Source of the DNA: Asterella californica | Taxonomy: Eukaryota; Streptophyta; Marchantiopsida; Marchantiales; Aytoniaceae | DNA length: 64,000 nucleotides | NCBI GenBank assembly: GCA_036924285.1 | Contig: JAYKYS010000023.1 | Location: 2,199,206-2,263,205 of the forward strand | Direction of reading: 5' to 3' | In this document: piece by piece, positions 34,321 to 45,128 of the stretch | Position numbering within the stretch: the stretch's first letter is position 1 | Layout: each line of letters begins with the position of its first letter | Position numbers and translations under genes: made by a program | The notes under the pieces: generated by a model | The model's database searches: none | What the model saw: the letters and a program-made list of their open reading frames with translations, nothing else | Told to the model about the DNA's origin: nothing

Positions 34321-35932
34321 TTTTTTTCTGTAAGATAACATAATTAGAATGTCCAAGTGTAGTTTCTGATGAGGACGTTTCCTTAAGGTGGTTTTTGTGC
34401 ATTCAAAGTAAGATTCTGGAATACCACTATACTAGTCTGTATTGAAAAACTTGGACTGACGTAATAGCCTAATGGACAGCATTTGCTAGGGAGTTCTTTT
34501 ATGTGGAGTTGGTCGACCCAATGTCATCCCGGAGAAGTAGTCTCTAGTATAATCTAACTTTTGTCTGATGGGGCTTGGGTTAGTTCACTATATTAGGGTT
34601 TCAAAGCAAAAGAGATTACTGTCAGTCCATCTTACATACTTTCATTCGGATCATACGTGTTTGCTGATGTGGATGGCACAAAATTCAATTCCATAGAAAT
34701 CCTTCTTGGACCGATAAAACAAAATGACGTAAAACATCAATCACACAGTGATCTGAAATATGGAACCAACCATAGAAAGAAAAAGAGATCATTCATAGAT
34801 AACATGCAACTGAAACATGCAATTTACAACATATGATTTCATTCTATTAATGGAAAACATGCATATCGCAGAGCTTTATTGATTACCAAACTCTTCCTTG
34901 TGGAGAGGATTTGGTAAAACTGAGACCAAAAGAATTAATAAATTTTTATTCCTTTCTGTATCTTTTTAATTAGGAGTCGGGATGCTTCAGTTCGTTCGAT
35001 GTATAGTTTTCTCAGGTCTCTGTTCTAATGTTAATACCTAGTGCAAAATTCATTCCAGCTAAATGACAAGATAACGGTAAGATAAAAGGTATTATTTACA
35101 CACCTACATATTTAGTATAGCAGGAGCGCATGCCAAGAGTGGATTATGGACGGTTTATGTTTCCTCGAGAAGAGAGCAGAGAGAGTCTCGAACAGTTCGT
35201 AACTCATCTATGTTCTTTTCGATTTTTGTATTTAGATGTTATTTTTTAAGATATAAATTATTTATAACAGAACCAATCATACGTTATTTTAGCTTGGTCT
35301 GGTGAGAAATGAATAATAAATACACCAGTCAACTTCTTCAAAAATTATATTTAATTTTAAACTTTCTTCAATGTGCATGTAATTTAATTTCAACGTACAT
35401 GCATGTGATCTAGTTCTTGGGAAATATTTTGCCGGTGAATCTTATAGTAGAGATGAGGGATTCGAGCTCATGCACTCTTATGTCTAATACTGAAGTTCTT
35501 GTCAATGTTTTAGTTAGTGTGTATAAATAAAATCTGAGAACTGGTTATTAATTCAGGCTATAACTCCACGTGATGTTTTGTCTTATACTCTGCAGCGTAT
35601 AACATGGGTTATGGTTGACGTCTTGGTTTTTATACTTGACTGGTCTTTAATAAAAATTTTACGAGTATAATATAACTCAGCTAAGTCATAGAAGAATAGA
35701 TGGCTGGGTCATTTTTTATCTCAACCAAGAGAGAAGACTTAAACAATCACAACAATATATCTTAACCACAGACTATGCTTGTCCTCTTCCAACAGAAATT
35801 CTCCAAAGCCGGTTGGAGATGCTTATTCACGATTAGGCGGTTGCTCCTCCAGCATCAAATATAATTAGAAAAGTTTATTTTACTTGATAGTTATTTCTCA
35901 TAACTAGGCCCATGAAGCATAAATACACACCG
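34321..35932. other. AT-rich intergenic DNA, no gene seen
   Basis: Very AT-rich, only short frames. Nothing to annotate. Confidence 0.6.
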
Positions 35933-36652
35933 GTGGGGTATAAGCAAGGCACGTAAGTACACACAAAGAAAGCACATCTCAGTATTATGGCACTTGGAGA
36001 TCCAAAAATACACCAGGAGAATGAGATGTTTTTCTCCGAAATGCTTTACGGAAGTATACAGATATAATATTTTTCACATCCTCCTCGGTATAGGTGAAAC
36101 ACGTGACAAGGTCTGCCAAAAAATTTCTTTTTCCTTGAAGAATGTAATTTCCGGACTTCCACTTTGAACTGCATAACAAATATATATAAAACCAACTAAT
36201 CCATACCAAGAATTTCCCAGTAATATCTGGAATTCAATTCTCCACAGAAAACAAATGGACAACATTAGTTTAGCACAACTTGCTTTGGCCCAACTTCCTT
36301 AGATGGATTACACCAACCCCTGTAGTTAGTTAGTTTTCCATTCGCAGAAACTCGGGTCTCTACGGAGAAACTCATCCGCCAGCCAACACAGCAACGCATG
36401 AAGGCATGCTCAAGTTCACTTAGTCCTGCTAAAGAATTCGGACTTCCGAAGCATGTCTGTACGAGGAACCCCGAGCTCATCTGCGTCTTCACACTTCAAG
36501 CCCTGAACAACAACAAGAATCCACTTGAATTCCTGCTACTTCTGAGACATGGTCACCTACCCAGTGAACTCGGTGATGAAGTGGCGCCGGTTTACAGAGT
36601 ACGGAAGTGTTCAAGGCGTGAACTTCAAGTTGTACTACCATTCTATCTCAGC
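35933..36652 (+). repeat. Right arm of inverted repeat, first part
   Basis: Matches the minus strand of about 2015-2612 from GGTGGGGTATAAGCAAGG onward. It holds an extra segment of about 130-140 bp at 36078-36218. The arm is cut by the LINE at 36653 and resumes at 63714. Confidence 0.75.
36637..36652 (+). repeat. LINE target-site duplication, left copy
   Basis: ACCATTCTATCTCAGC, identical to 63698-63713. The other arm of the inverted repeat carries one diverged copy at about 2003-2017, which is the pre-insertion state. Confidence 0.88.
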
Positions 36653-37765
36653 GGCTTCGAGGGCGTCCCGGGAAGAGCTGCAGTCCACTGTCGACAAGAC
36701 AACTGCTGTCACCTTCAGCAGAGCCAGCCTACTCGCCACTAGGTTTCGGTCGAGGTCGACGACCACTCCGAGTTTGTACTCCCCAAGCTGTTGATTTTTC
36801 TTAATTCGCTGGATAGCGTCAGCTAGGTCCTCGTCCCACATTCCAGTGCCCGCCAATGGGTTCAGGCCCACTAGGTACGGATCCATTCCCGTCTTCTCCA
36901 AGATTTTCAGGGGTTTAGCCCAACTGTTGTCAGATGCTGCCCTTTCTCCTGATAGTGACGGCAGGTGCCTTCGGCAGCATTGACCCGGAGCTTGGCACCT
37001 GAGCATCATTCTGAGCGCTTTCCGAGGCACTGGCATCGAGGCCCACCTTCCGACTAGCTTCTTGAAGAGACTCGATAGTCCAAGGGCCCACCCTGCCCGT
37101 CACTGCCGACAGACGGCCCCCGGTTTGCTGTCCTGAGTCCTTGCTAGCGTCGGTTTTCACGTGTTCTTTCGCATCTTCCTCTCCCACTCTTCCTATCGAT
37201 GCAGCTTCACCTTTGTTCTTGGTTTCTTCCTTTCCCGGTAACTCGGGCACCTCATGCTGTCCATCTTTGGTTTGGTCCTCGATTTCCGTGTTTCGCTTTT
37301 TCTGAGAGTGGTGGAGCCCTTCCACCGTTGCTTTTTCCCTATTGGGGTTCCCTTCCCGTCTCGAATCTATGAGATTCAATGACTCCCTTCTCAGTCTCTT
37401 CTTTTCTAGTTCAGTCGTCCGTTTCATGGCCTCTTCTCTCGTGGCTCTGAACGTTATCTCTCCACTGTTTCCTTCTTCTCCTTGCACGATCATCTCCTCA
37501 GACACCTTACTGGTCACCATAGCCCCCAGCCTTGCACACTCCAGACTTCTTGGCCACCCGTCGATCGTTCCTTCACTCGCCCCTTCCTTTCCCCTTACAC
37601 TAGATAAATCCGCAACCCTAGCTGACAGGATCGCCCTAATCACACCTTTCTCTCGCAGTTTCATTCACCTCCGCTAATCCCCCCCTCCCATCTAGTACCA
37701 CCGCCTAACCCCCTTCTCCCTCCCTCTCCGCACTCTCTGGCTCCGCCATCCTCTCTCCGTTCGGA
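36653..37765 (-). pseudogene. Inverted 5' part of LINE ORF1
   Basis: On the minus strand, ORF1 appears to start at ATG 37749 (MAEPESAEREGEGG, with later stops) and continues as a 244-aa frame (36930-37664: MKLREKGVIRAILSARVADL, Glu/Lys-rich middle, GPWTIESLQEASRKVGLD). It then passes in another phase to DNSWAKPLKILEKTGMDPYLVGLNPLAG and VVVDLDRNLVASRLALLKVTAVVLSTVDCSSSRDALEA, ending exactly at the target duplication. The logical continuation of that sequence is the plus-strand ORF1 at 37767. A large antisense ORF that ends precisely at the LINE boundary fits twin priming and not a separate gene. Confidence 0.7.
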
Positions 37766-37766
37766 C

Positions 37767-38857
37767 ATGTTCGTTATGTTCTGTTCAGATCATTCATCCA
37801 AAAGACTGGTACAAGGGTTAGGTCTACAAATCACTCAACTGCGCATGCTAAGCAGGAAAAACTTCCTAGTTGTGCTGGCCTCAGCGGAGCAGAGGCCAGC
37901 ACAACTTGCTTGCTTCGAGAGGGCCCCTGTTCTACAACGGAGAATAGTAGTGGCTGCCCCGTGGTCTCCAGGGTTCAGAACCCAACCAGAAAACTCCAAG
38001 GCGGTGACAGTCTGGGTAGATCTATCTTTGGTGGACCCAACCTTTGAGATCGGTGCGGACGCCATGCTAGCGGCGATAGGGCCAGTTCTCTACCGTGCCA
38101 CCCTGCGGACAACGAACTCTTATCCCACATTAGAGGATGTGTGCTGATCGACCCAGACCAGGACCTGAAGGACCATCTGCAGATAAGGGTAGGGGCAGGA
38201 GATCTAATTGTGCAGCCGATCATCTATCAGTCGCTATCGGACACCTGTTACGCGTGTAAAAATAAAGGGCATTATGCCAAGAATTGCCCAGATGCTACAA
38301 AGAAGGGTGAAGGAGAGGGACAGGGGAAGACCAACGAGGCTAGAGGGTCGTCTCTAAACGTCGGACCTCGTCTTGTGGCAGGGGAGAAAACGGAAGCGGT
38401 GAGAGAAGACGGTTACACCCAAGTAAAAACAAAATGGACAAGGCAGACGCGCAAATGGATGGAAGTCAAGAGGCCGGCCAACCGATACAGTGCTCTAGAA
38501 GAGACTGAGGAACAGCAGGAAGTACTGAGGAAGGCTGACACAATGGAAGGGATGCGAGAGGGCGGAGAAGGGATAGTGGATGGGGGGACGAACCCTCCAA
38601 GAGAAGTGATGGTGGAAACGAGCAGTGAACCTCCTAATGGTGAGCTCAGACAAGGCCAGAATCTCCTCCACGTCGGCGATGCGGGTAACCAAGCAACAGA
38701 CCAGGAACAATCGACTACCTTGAAGGAAGGAATACCATACTTAAATGAAGTTGTAGGGAAGCGAAGTCAACAGCCGAAGCGAAGTCAAGGAGACCGAAGC
38801 TGGAAAGCCAGACAAAGAAAAGAGGTCTTCTGCCTCGGGCACGGAAGCAGGGAGTGA
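37767..38857 (+). pseudogene. LINE ORF1, DUF4283-like domain and zinc knuckle
   Basis: Two overlapping frames (37767-38147, 38141-38857) separated by a frameshift at about 38141-38147. First part: QGLGLQITQLRMLSRKNFLVVLASAEQR, RRIVVAAPWSPGF, VTVWVDLS and AAIGPVLYRAT, which is the DUF4283-like RNA-binding domain of plant L1 ORF1. Second part: VLIDPDQDLKDHLQIRVG, then the knuckle CYACKNKGHYAKNC (C-X2-C-X4-H-X4-C), then a long Glu/Lys/Gly-rich tail. ORF1 coats the LINE RNA. Confidence 0.85.
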
Positions 38858-39575
38858 AGTAATGGCCAAGGTCACACCGGAGATTACAAAGAATCAGATA
38901 GAGGAGATTGCGGGCGAGGAAATGAGTCAACAGATGGTGGAAGACGTGGTATGTGAAGATACAAGAGAGGACGAGGAGGTGAAAACACAAGAGAAGTTAG
39001 AGAGAGGGAGGGAAGGCAAAAGGAAAAGCAGTGAAGGGAGGCACTAGGAGAGTGGAAGGAGAAGCCAGAAGAGGTATCGAGACAGCTGAGAATGGAAAAA
39101 GAGGATACGCAAAGGAAGCGGGGGCTCCCGAGGAGGAAGCAAAACGACAAGAATCAATAGCAGAAGAACGGGCCCCACCTTGAGAACCGATGTGGGATGA
39201 AAGGGAAGATGGAGACAAGGAAGAAGAAGCACCGGAGGGGAACCTGTGGCTGGGCACATCTGGGTTGCCGAGCGGGGACCTTGGATCGATCAAGACGTCC
39301 GCCTCACCCCTCAGAGCCATAGAAAATGAAATATTACGAGCCATAGACCCCAACCTGACGGGAGGCCGAAGGGGTGCGAGAAAAGGCCTGATAACGAAGA
39401 CAACGGGGGTCCAGACTAAACCTGCGAGTAAGGGAGTGGGGAAGATGAGCGCGAGCAAGGGAAAATTGTCGAAAAAGGGGAATGCACTGCTCTCGAGGAG
39501 TCTTCTAGCAGATGTGGCTACTGGTAACTGAGGCAGCAAAATAAGCACGAGGAAGAGGTCGCATAAGTACAATGA
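38858..39575 (+). pseudogene. LINE ORF1 charged tail and ORF1-ORF2 spacer
   Basis: Plus-strand frames 38862-39047 and 39190-39531 continue the Glu/Lys-rich composition (EDTREDEEVKTQEKLERGREGKRK) in changing phases. The second ends TGA at 39531, 45 bp before ORF2. Long minus-strand frames here (for example 38997-39572) are Ser/Pro/Leu-rich mirror images of the purine-rich coding strand and are not real. Confidence 0.6.
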
Positions 39576-40440
39576 ATGTATATGATGCAGTACACAATCA
39601 AAACAGCGACGTGGAACATAAGAGGACTAGGTGACCGGCATTGCGTGACGATTCTGCGTCAGTGGCTAGAGGGAGATAAAACGCCGATTGACATCATTGC
39701 TCTACAAGAACTGAAGACGGAGGAGCAGAGGCTGGAGATCAACCTGAAGGGTGTAATGGCATCGGGCACACGAATTGTGGACTACACTGAGGGAGGTAGA
39801 GGTGGGGCCGCTCTCCTCCTAAGGGACCACATCAAGGTGGTGGAGCAGGGGGTCAGAGGAGATGGCACGGTCGCTTGGTGCAAGATCGACTCGGTAATAG
39901 GAAACCTCGGGGTGACCTCGGTGTACGCACCCAACAGGAGAGAGGGCCGACGTCAACTATGAGAGTGGATAGGGACGTTGACTAGAGAAGGAAATTGGAT
40001 TCTATTGGGAGACTGGAACATGGTTGAGTTTCCGGATGACAGTTATGGACCTACCTCCCTGCTACATGGCAACGAATTGAGACTATGGAGAAATACCTTG
40101 CTTCGAGCCGACCTCGTGGACGCCCTCTTTTGCGCCCAAGTCAAAGAAGGGCCGGTATACACTAGACAAGTGAGGTCGGGAAGGAGGCTCGATCAAGCCA
40201 GGTTAGATAGGTGTTATCTAAACAATACCGCCGATTGGTGTGTGTCGGAATATCGAGAATCCACCACGACGGTCCGATCACATCCCAGTTACTGTGATCA
40301 TCAAACTGAAGGAGGAAGATACGGAGAGGGTGATAAAGAAGTCCACCTACTTCAAGATGGATGCCAATATGCTAGGAGGGCCGAGGATCAAAGAAAAAGT
40401 AGAAGCAATCTAGAGAGAACAACGGAGAAGCGGTGGTGAT
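39576..40440 (+). pseudogene. LINE ORF2 apurinic-type endonuclease
   Basis: Starts MYMMQYTIKTATWNIRGLG. Catalytic motifs: WNIRGL (Asn), LQELK (Glu), SVYAPN, GDWNM (Asp-Asn), LDQARLDRCYL. An in-frame TGA at about 39961 divides it. The closing SDH motif is in another phase near 40280 (SDHIPVTVIIKLKEED), so there is also a frameshift. The endonuclease nicks the target before reverse transcription. Confidence 0.85.
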
Positions 40441-40446
40441 CTCCAG

Positions 40447-41990
40447 ATGATGTGGACTGTCGGGTGGGCGAGGGTCAGAAGGACCCTAATGGAGGAAAAG
40501 AGGACGGTAGGGAAGAGAACTCCTCCTAGAGCAGAGCTGGAGGTCGAGCTAATGAAATTAAGACAATTAGCGGTGGAGGACTGCTCCGTGGGAGTTAGAT
40601 CTGAACTTATCAGACGGAAGAGAAACTTAGAAGAAGAGAACACCAAGACGCAATTATGTGGAGAAAGCGGAGTAGAATTAGATGGCTGCAGAAAGGGGAG
40701 GCCCCATCTAGATACTTTTTTGCACAGTTGACAGCCAAGCATAGGCGAGAGGCGATGAAGTGTGTGAAGCTGGAAAATGGACAGACAACGGAAGTGCACG
40801 AAGAAATCCTCGATAGAGTGCAGAGATTTTACTCTTAACTCTATCAAGAGGACAGAGGGGTGACCTGGAACAACGAAGAAAGAAGGGAATTTCTAGGGCT
40901 CACCTCGAAGTGGATAACAAAGGAGGAGAACGTGCGATTATTGGAAATGTCGGCGCTAGAGGAACTGGGAGACCTGGTGATGGACCTGCCCAAGGACAAG
41001 TCCCTGGGTATCGATGGGGTGACGTATGAGATCCTCCAAATGTGCTGGCCCTTCATAACAGATGAGATGTCATGAGATGGTGAAGGAGTTCTGGAGAACC
41101 AAAAAAATTGACGAGAAAACCCAGCAAGGCGTGATTAAACTCATTTTGAAAGGAGGATCTAAGGTCGAGCTGGGGAACTGGCGCCCGATTTCTCTGCTGA
41201 CAGCGTCGTACAAAATTATTAGCAAACTGCTGGCAGGAAGGTTAAAAATAGTGATGAGGAACGTGGTTGACGAACAACAAACCGGATTTATACAGGGGAT
41301 GGACATCTATGACAATATTTTGAGCTTCAAGCTGGGTCAGGAGCTAGTGGAAGCCAGAGAGTGGCCCTGTTTATTTCTCAAGCTGGACTTTGTAAAAGCC
41401 TACGACCGGGTTTCACAAGAATACTTGTGAGAGACGATGAGCCATATGAAGTTCGACTCCCATTTTATTAGCCTGGTCAAAGGGCTGACAGCAGGGGGAC
41501 AGTCGAAGGTTCATGTGAATGATGGGTTTATCAGGGAGATCGTGCTGGACAGGGGGGTAAGGCAAGGCTGCCCAGTCGCTCCGTTTCTCTTTGCGATCGC
41601 CACCCAGCCACTAATGAATATGCTGACAAGCGAGAGAGGAAGGAAGAATTAGGGGGATTGATATTGGCGAAGGGGACTCTCTCCTACACCAACTCTTTAT
41701 CGACGACACCGGACTGCTAGTGGAAGGCACTGAAAGCTGCTTTCTAGCAACCCAAGAAGTGATGAGAAGATATGAAGCAATCTCTGGGGCCTCGCTGAAC
41801 CTTGGGAAGTCGATGGTGATCCCCCTGGGGATGTCAGAACCGTCAGAGTGGCTGGTCAACTCAGGGTGCGAAATAACGAAGACAGGGCAGATGGTAAAGT
41901 ATTTGAGGGCGTGGATAGGGAAAGGATTATTGAAGCACAGATGGCGGCCGCGATGGTAAGCCGCCTCCAAAGTCAACTGCAACACTGGTC
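40447..41990 (+). pseudogene. LINE ORF2 reverse transcriptase, truncated by G2
   Basis: Pieces in several frames: linker KKSTYFKMDANMLGG to EEENTKT; finger region LPKDKSLGIDGVTYEIL; GNWRPISLLTASYKIISKLLAGRL; QTGFIQGMDIYDNIL; LKLDFVKAYDRV; GVRQGCPVAPFLFAIATQPL; and the active-site box FIDDT where FADD/YADD is usual. Stops or shifts lie near 40650, 40838, 41070, 41430 and 41650. The last LINE residues are SRLQSQLQHW before the G2 LTR at 41991. Confidence 0.88.
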
Positions 41991-42904
41991 TGTAACGACC
42001 TATGTTACACATAGGAAGTTGGTCCATTAGTAAGGTATTTAGTTATAACTAAGTGTTGAGAATGTTTATTTGCTGCCCAAGTACTTTTAGGAGATATCAA
42101 GTTAGTCATGACTAGCTAAAAGTTAGTTATGGTTAAACTTAGCTGTACTTTTGGCAGAATTCAGATATTTGCTAAAGAGTGAGCACTACTATCTTGTCAT
42201 CTTGTCTAAAGGTAGAAAGGAGGTGGAAAGTATCCCTTATCTCCTTTTTGACTTGATATTAGTGGTTGGATTAAAGTTGTGGACTTTGTGGGCATTAAAA
42301 ACAAGAAGAGATTCCACATGTTTCCTTTTTAGTGGGTCCTAGTGTAGAGGGGGGGTGGAAATTCGAGATTCCTTGAGAATATTCCAGAATCCTTCTAGAA
42401 GTTGTTGACTTTGAAGGAATAAGCCCATGTGAAAAGGTAAAAAGCCCATGTGATCAATGCTTTTATCTTAAGTAATATCTTAGTAAAACCCGGTAAACGT
42501 AGTTACGGCTGAGTTACCGGAGGGTACCAAAGTAAAAACCTAGAATGTATAAATAGAGGAGTAGAGAAGAGCTCCTCATCCTTGTTTTCACATTGTCGTA
42601 ATGACAACTTGAGTAATATAGAGAGTGTGGGATATTTTTAGCATGTGAGAACTTGAGAGACGTCGTTATAATGGAGGATTTTAGTTGATGTGTTTAAGGA
42701 GATTTTTAGTTGATAAGTTTGTGGGTGTATGAATGAGTGAACTCAGCATTTTCCCTTCAATTTCATGGTGTGCTTCCATCAAAGCCATCAGAGGTGACCC
42801 CTGAGTGAGAGACAGGCCCGACATGTTGCAGATTCGTGGATGACGATCGTGGAGGTTGAGAGATCGGGGGGGTAGTTGATCGATAGGACCGCGGAGGGTT
42901 TACA
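41991..42904 (+). repeat. G2 copy A 5' LTR
   Basis: 914 bp, TGTAACGACC...GGGTTTACA. A TATAAATA box lies at 42548-42555, about 350 bp from the 3' end, the likely core promoter. The same LTR occurs inverted at 53189-54104 and again at 61015-61927. Confidence 0.93.
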
Positions 42905-42906
42905 TT

Positions 42907-42926
42907 TTTGGTTCCGTTGCCGGGAC
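42907..42926 (+). promoter_or_regulatory. G2 tRNA primer binding site
   Basis: TTTGGTTCCGTTGCCGGGAC begins two bases after the LTR, the same site as in G1. The inverted copy B keeps it at about 53166-53186. Confidence 0.82.
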
Positions 42927-42950
42927 CTCACTTGAAGGGATCGTTGAACG

Positions 42951-43121
42951 ATGTTTAGAGTTCAGTTCTATATTCGACAAAAGGAGATTATGAGAGAGCA
43001 CATGGAGAGAACGTTGGGAGGAGAGAGAGCTAACGCGATGTTAGCAACGTTAGAACCTTTCGTGTATCCCGTAGTGATATATGACGCGTTCGAAGTCATT
43101 CTCTATATCTTGTTCACTTAG
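42951..43121 (+). CDS. Small leader ORF of G2
   Basis: A 56-aa ATG-started frame, MFRVQFYIRQKEIMREHMERTLGG..., also open in the inverted copy B (53185-52973, where it ends in the same place). It is too short for a domain call. Conservation between two copies of a recent family says little about coding, so it may be an upstream ORF or chance. Confidence 0.3.
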   Translation: MFRVQFYIRQKEIMREHMERTLGGERANAMLATLEPFVYPVVIYDAFEVILYILFT

Positions 43122-43189
43122 AAAGGGTTTGAGGAGAGTTGAAAGAAGGTGCAACAAGAGTTGTAGAGAAAGGAGGAGAGAAAAATTAT

Positions 43190-43860
43190 TAGAGGAGAGA
43201 AATTTGTGAGTTTAGAAATTCTACTCTCTGGAAAATTTGTACAGTCGCTGCCAACTTTTCTGTGATTTTTATTTTCCTGTGAAAATTTCCTGTGGTTTAG
43301 ATTGGCTGATAACCTATCTAAGACAAAAGAAATCATAGGAAAAGGTGGTCTAGAGAGTGAGCAATGATTTTTCAAAGTTGAGGAGGTCTATTCGTGAGAA
43401 TTGACAAATTCTGTTCTCTGGAAAAAGTTTACAGTCATTGTCAGATTTTCTGTGAATTTTATTTTCCTGAGGAACTTTCCAGTATTTTAGATTGGCTGAT
43501 AACCTATCTAAGACAAAAGAAATGATAGGAAAAGGTGGTCTAGAGAGGGAGCAATGATTTTTCAAAGTTGAGGGGGTCTATTCATGAGAGTTGAGGAATT
43601 CTTTTCTCTGGAAAACGTTTACAGTCAGTGTCAGATTTTCTGTGAATTTTATTTTCCTGAGAAACTTTCCAGTGTTTTAGAGTGGCTGATAAGCTATCTA
43701 GGACAAAAAAAATCATGAGAAGATGAGGTCTGAAGAGGGAGAAAGAATTTTTCAAAGTGGAAGGGGTTGACAACCATGAGGGAAGTGAAAATATACAAAT
43801 TTCAGTTCTCTGAAAATTTGTACAGTCATCACCATCTCTTCTGAGTAGGGAAGTTTCTGT
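43190..43860 (+). repeat. Tandem repeats in G2 leader, period 190-201 bp
   Basis: About 3.3 units; the landmark TCTCTGGAAAA precedes 43231, 43421, 43611 and, diverged, 43812. Each unit has a purine-rich stretch, a TCTCTGG landmark and a conserved ggctgataa(c/g)ctatctaaGACAAAA core. Copy C has about two units and copy B about one, so the array length changes between copies. Confidence 0.85.
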
Positions 43861-43982
43861 TGAAACTTCATGATTTAGTAGCTTGGAGGTTGAGCTACTG
43901 GAGACCACAAAAATCTTGGAGAGATCTCTTACCAACTAAGAGATATACGTTTCGGCATACAAGGAGGTCTCGTAGATACTTC

Positions 43983-44300
43983 ATGAGGAATCCAGTTCGA
44001 ATGACGAGGTGGAAGAAGAGACGTTTAGGAGTTCGAACGGAGTCGGAGAAGCCAAAGTTAAGTGTAGATGAGTTGCGAACACTTATCTATACTACTTGGG
44101 GTGCCCTCTTTACCCTATACCAAGAAGCTTCCGCGACCATTGGTGCAGATTTGAAGAAAACCGAGATGAAAGCATCATTCACTGTGGAGGCCACGAATGC
44201 TCCTGGTGAAGTAGAGTTGGATCCTTATAAGAGTGAGTTCAAGATGTCTGTTGTGATGAGTACAAACGATGGTGAGGAGGATCATATCTTCGATAGTTAA
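43983..44300 (+). CDS. G2 ORF-X: small basic protein of unknown function
   Basis: About 105 aa from ATG 43983: MRNPVRMTRWKKRRLGVRTE, then LRTLIYTTWGALFTLYQEAS, then an acidic C-terminus ending DGEEDHIFDS. The frame is open further upstream without ATG. It lies between the tandem repeats and ORF-Z. A related frame is present but broken in copies B (52267-52491) and C. I see no zinc motif or known domain, and G1 has no equivalent that I can find, so it may be specific to this family. Confidence 0.45.
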   Translation: MRNPVRMTRWKKRRLGVRTESEKPKLSVDELRTLIYTTWGALFTLYQEASATIGADLKKTEMKASFTVEATNAPGEVELDPYKSEFKMSVVMSTNDGEEDHIFDS

Positions 44301-44438
44301 TTTTAGATTAGATTTTATTTCGTGTATAGCATGTATAATGCATGATTTCCAATATAAAGCTCGGAAGAGTTAAGAAAGTAATGTAGAATTATTTTCCTCT
44401 ATGATATTTTGTCCACTTAATGGTTGAGAAGGTGCAAC

Positions 44439-44915
44439 ATGAGTGGAAATTCAAAAGATTGGAAAGTTAGACTTAGAAACTTTCCTCAAGGTTTAGATGT
44501 CATAGTAAGCGTCGGAGAGAGCTCGAAAGAGATTATCGTTGAGTTTGAGAACCCTAGTACAAAACCTCAAGTAGAATCTCCGAGGAGAAGAGTAGAAACC
44601 GACTTGTGGTGTTATTTCTGTAGGGGGTTGGGACATAAAGTAGTGAATTGTCCAACTAGAATCAGAACCGAGAGAGCTAAAGGGAAGCGAGAGTTTACGG
44701 ATTTAAGTGTTCGAGTGGGTCCATCGTCACCAAAGCCAATTCATCTTCTAGGAGAAGATCCTTGTCCAAGTTGTGGAGTGGGTGATCTATCAAGAGGACA
44801 CAAGTGCGTCGATGTGGCCGCCCTACTTACGTCCGTAGTCGAGAAGTTGGACGAGACTCAAAGAGCTGAGACGGAGAAGTTGTCGACTTCAAAAGAGGAC
44901 TCGGCTGAGTTGTGA
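44439..44915 (+). CDS. G2 copy A ORF-Z: two-zinc-motif protein
   Basis: 158 aa from the ATG of MSGNSKDWKVRLRNFPQG (an upstream in-frame ATG lies at or near 44424). Canonical knuckle CYFCRGLGHKVVNC, basic stretch RTERAKGKREFTDLSVRVGPSSP, second cluster CPSCGVGDLSRGHKC, then a helical acidic C-terminus. It is collinear with the G1 ORF-Z over its whole length although much of the sequence differs, which suggests selection on the protein. It sits about 210 bp upstream of gag. A nucleic-acid-binding role is inferred from the knuckle. Confidence 0.78.
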   Translation: MSGNSKDWKVRLRNFPQGLDVIVSVGESSKEIIVEFENPSTKPQVESPRRRVETDLWCYFCRGLGHKVVNCPTRIRTERAKGKREFTDLSVRVGPSSPKPIHLLGEDPCPSCGVGDLSRGHKCVDVAALLTSVVEKLDETQRAETEKLSTSKEDSAEL

Positions 44916-45128
44916 TGGAGATCGTCATTCGGATGGTGGAGAAGGCGGTGATGCGACTCAGACTCATGATTACCTTGGGAGAAGAGATGGCACAAGAGGT
45001 GTTGTTACAACCATTTCCTTTCATTTTACCTATGGTAGATTATTCGCGAATGAAATTGGTGATGTTCGTACTCTTTTAGCGAGTAGTTATTGCACAAAAA
45101 TTAGAAGGGTAGAAAGAATAGTTACAAG

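Noticed and set aside
36930..37664. 244-aa minus-strand ORF as a separate host gene
   Set aside because: It stops phase-consistently at the LINE boundary, its upstream part starts with an ORF1-like N-terminus, and its continuation is found on the plus strand of the LINE. Twin-priming inversion explains it better.
38997..39572. 191-aa minus-strand ORF, Pro/Leu/Ser-rich
   Set aside because: It mirrors the purine-rich charged tail of LINE ORF1 on the plus strand and has no domain.
43190..43860. CRISPR-like array
   Set aside because: Units are about 190 bp, contiguous and without spacers, in a eukaryotic LTR element leader.
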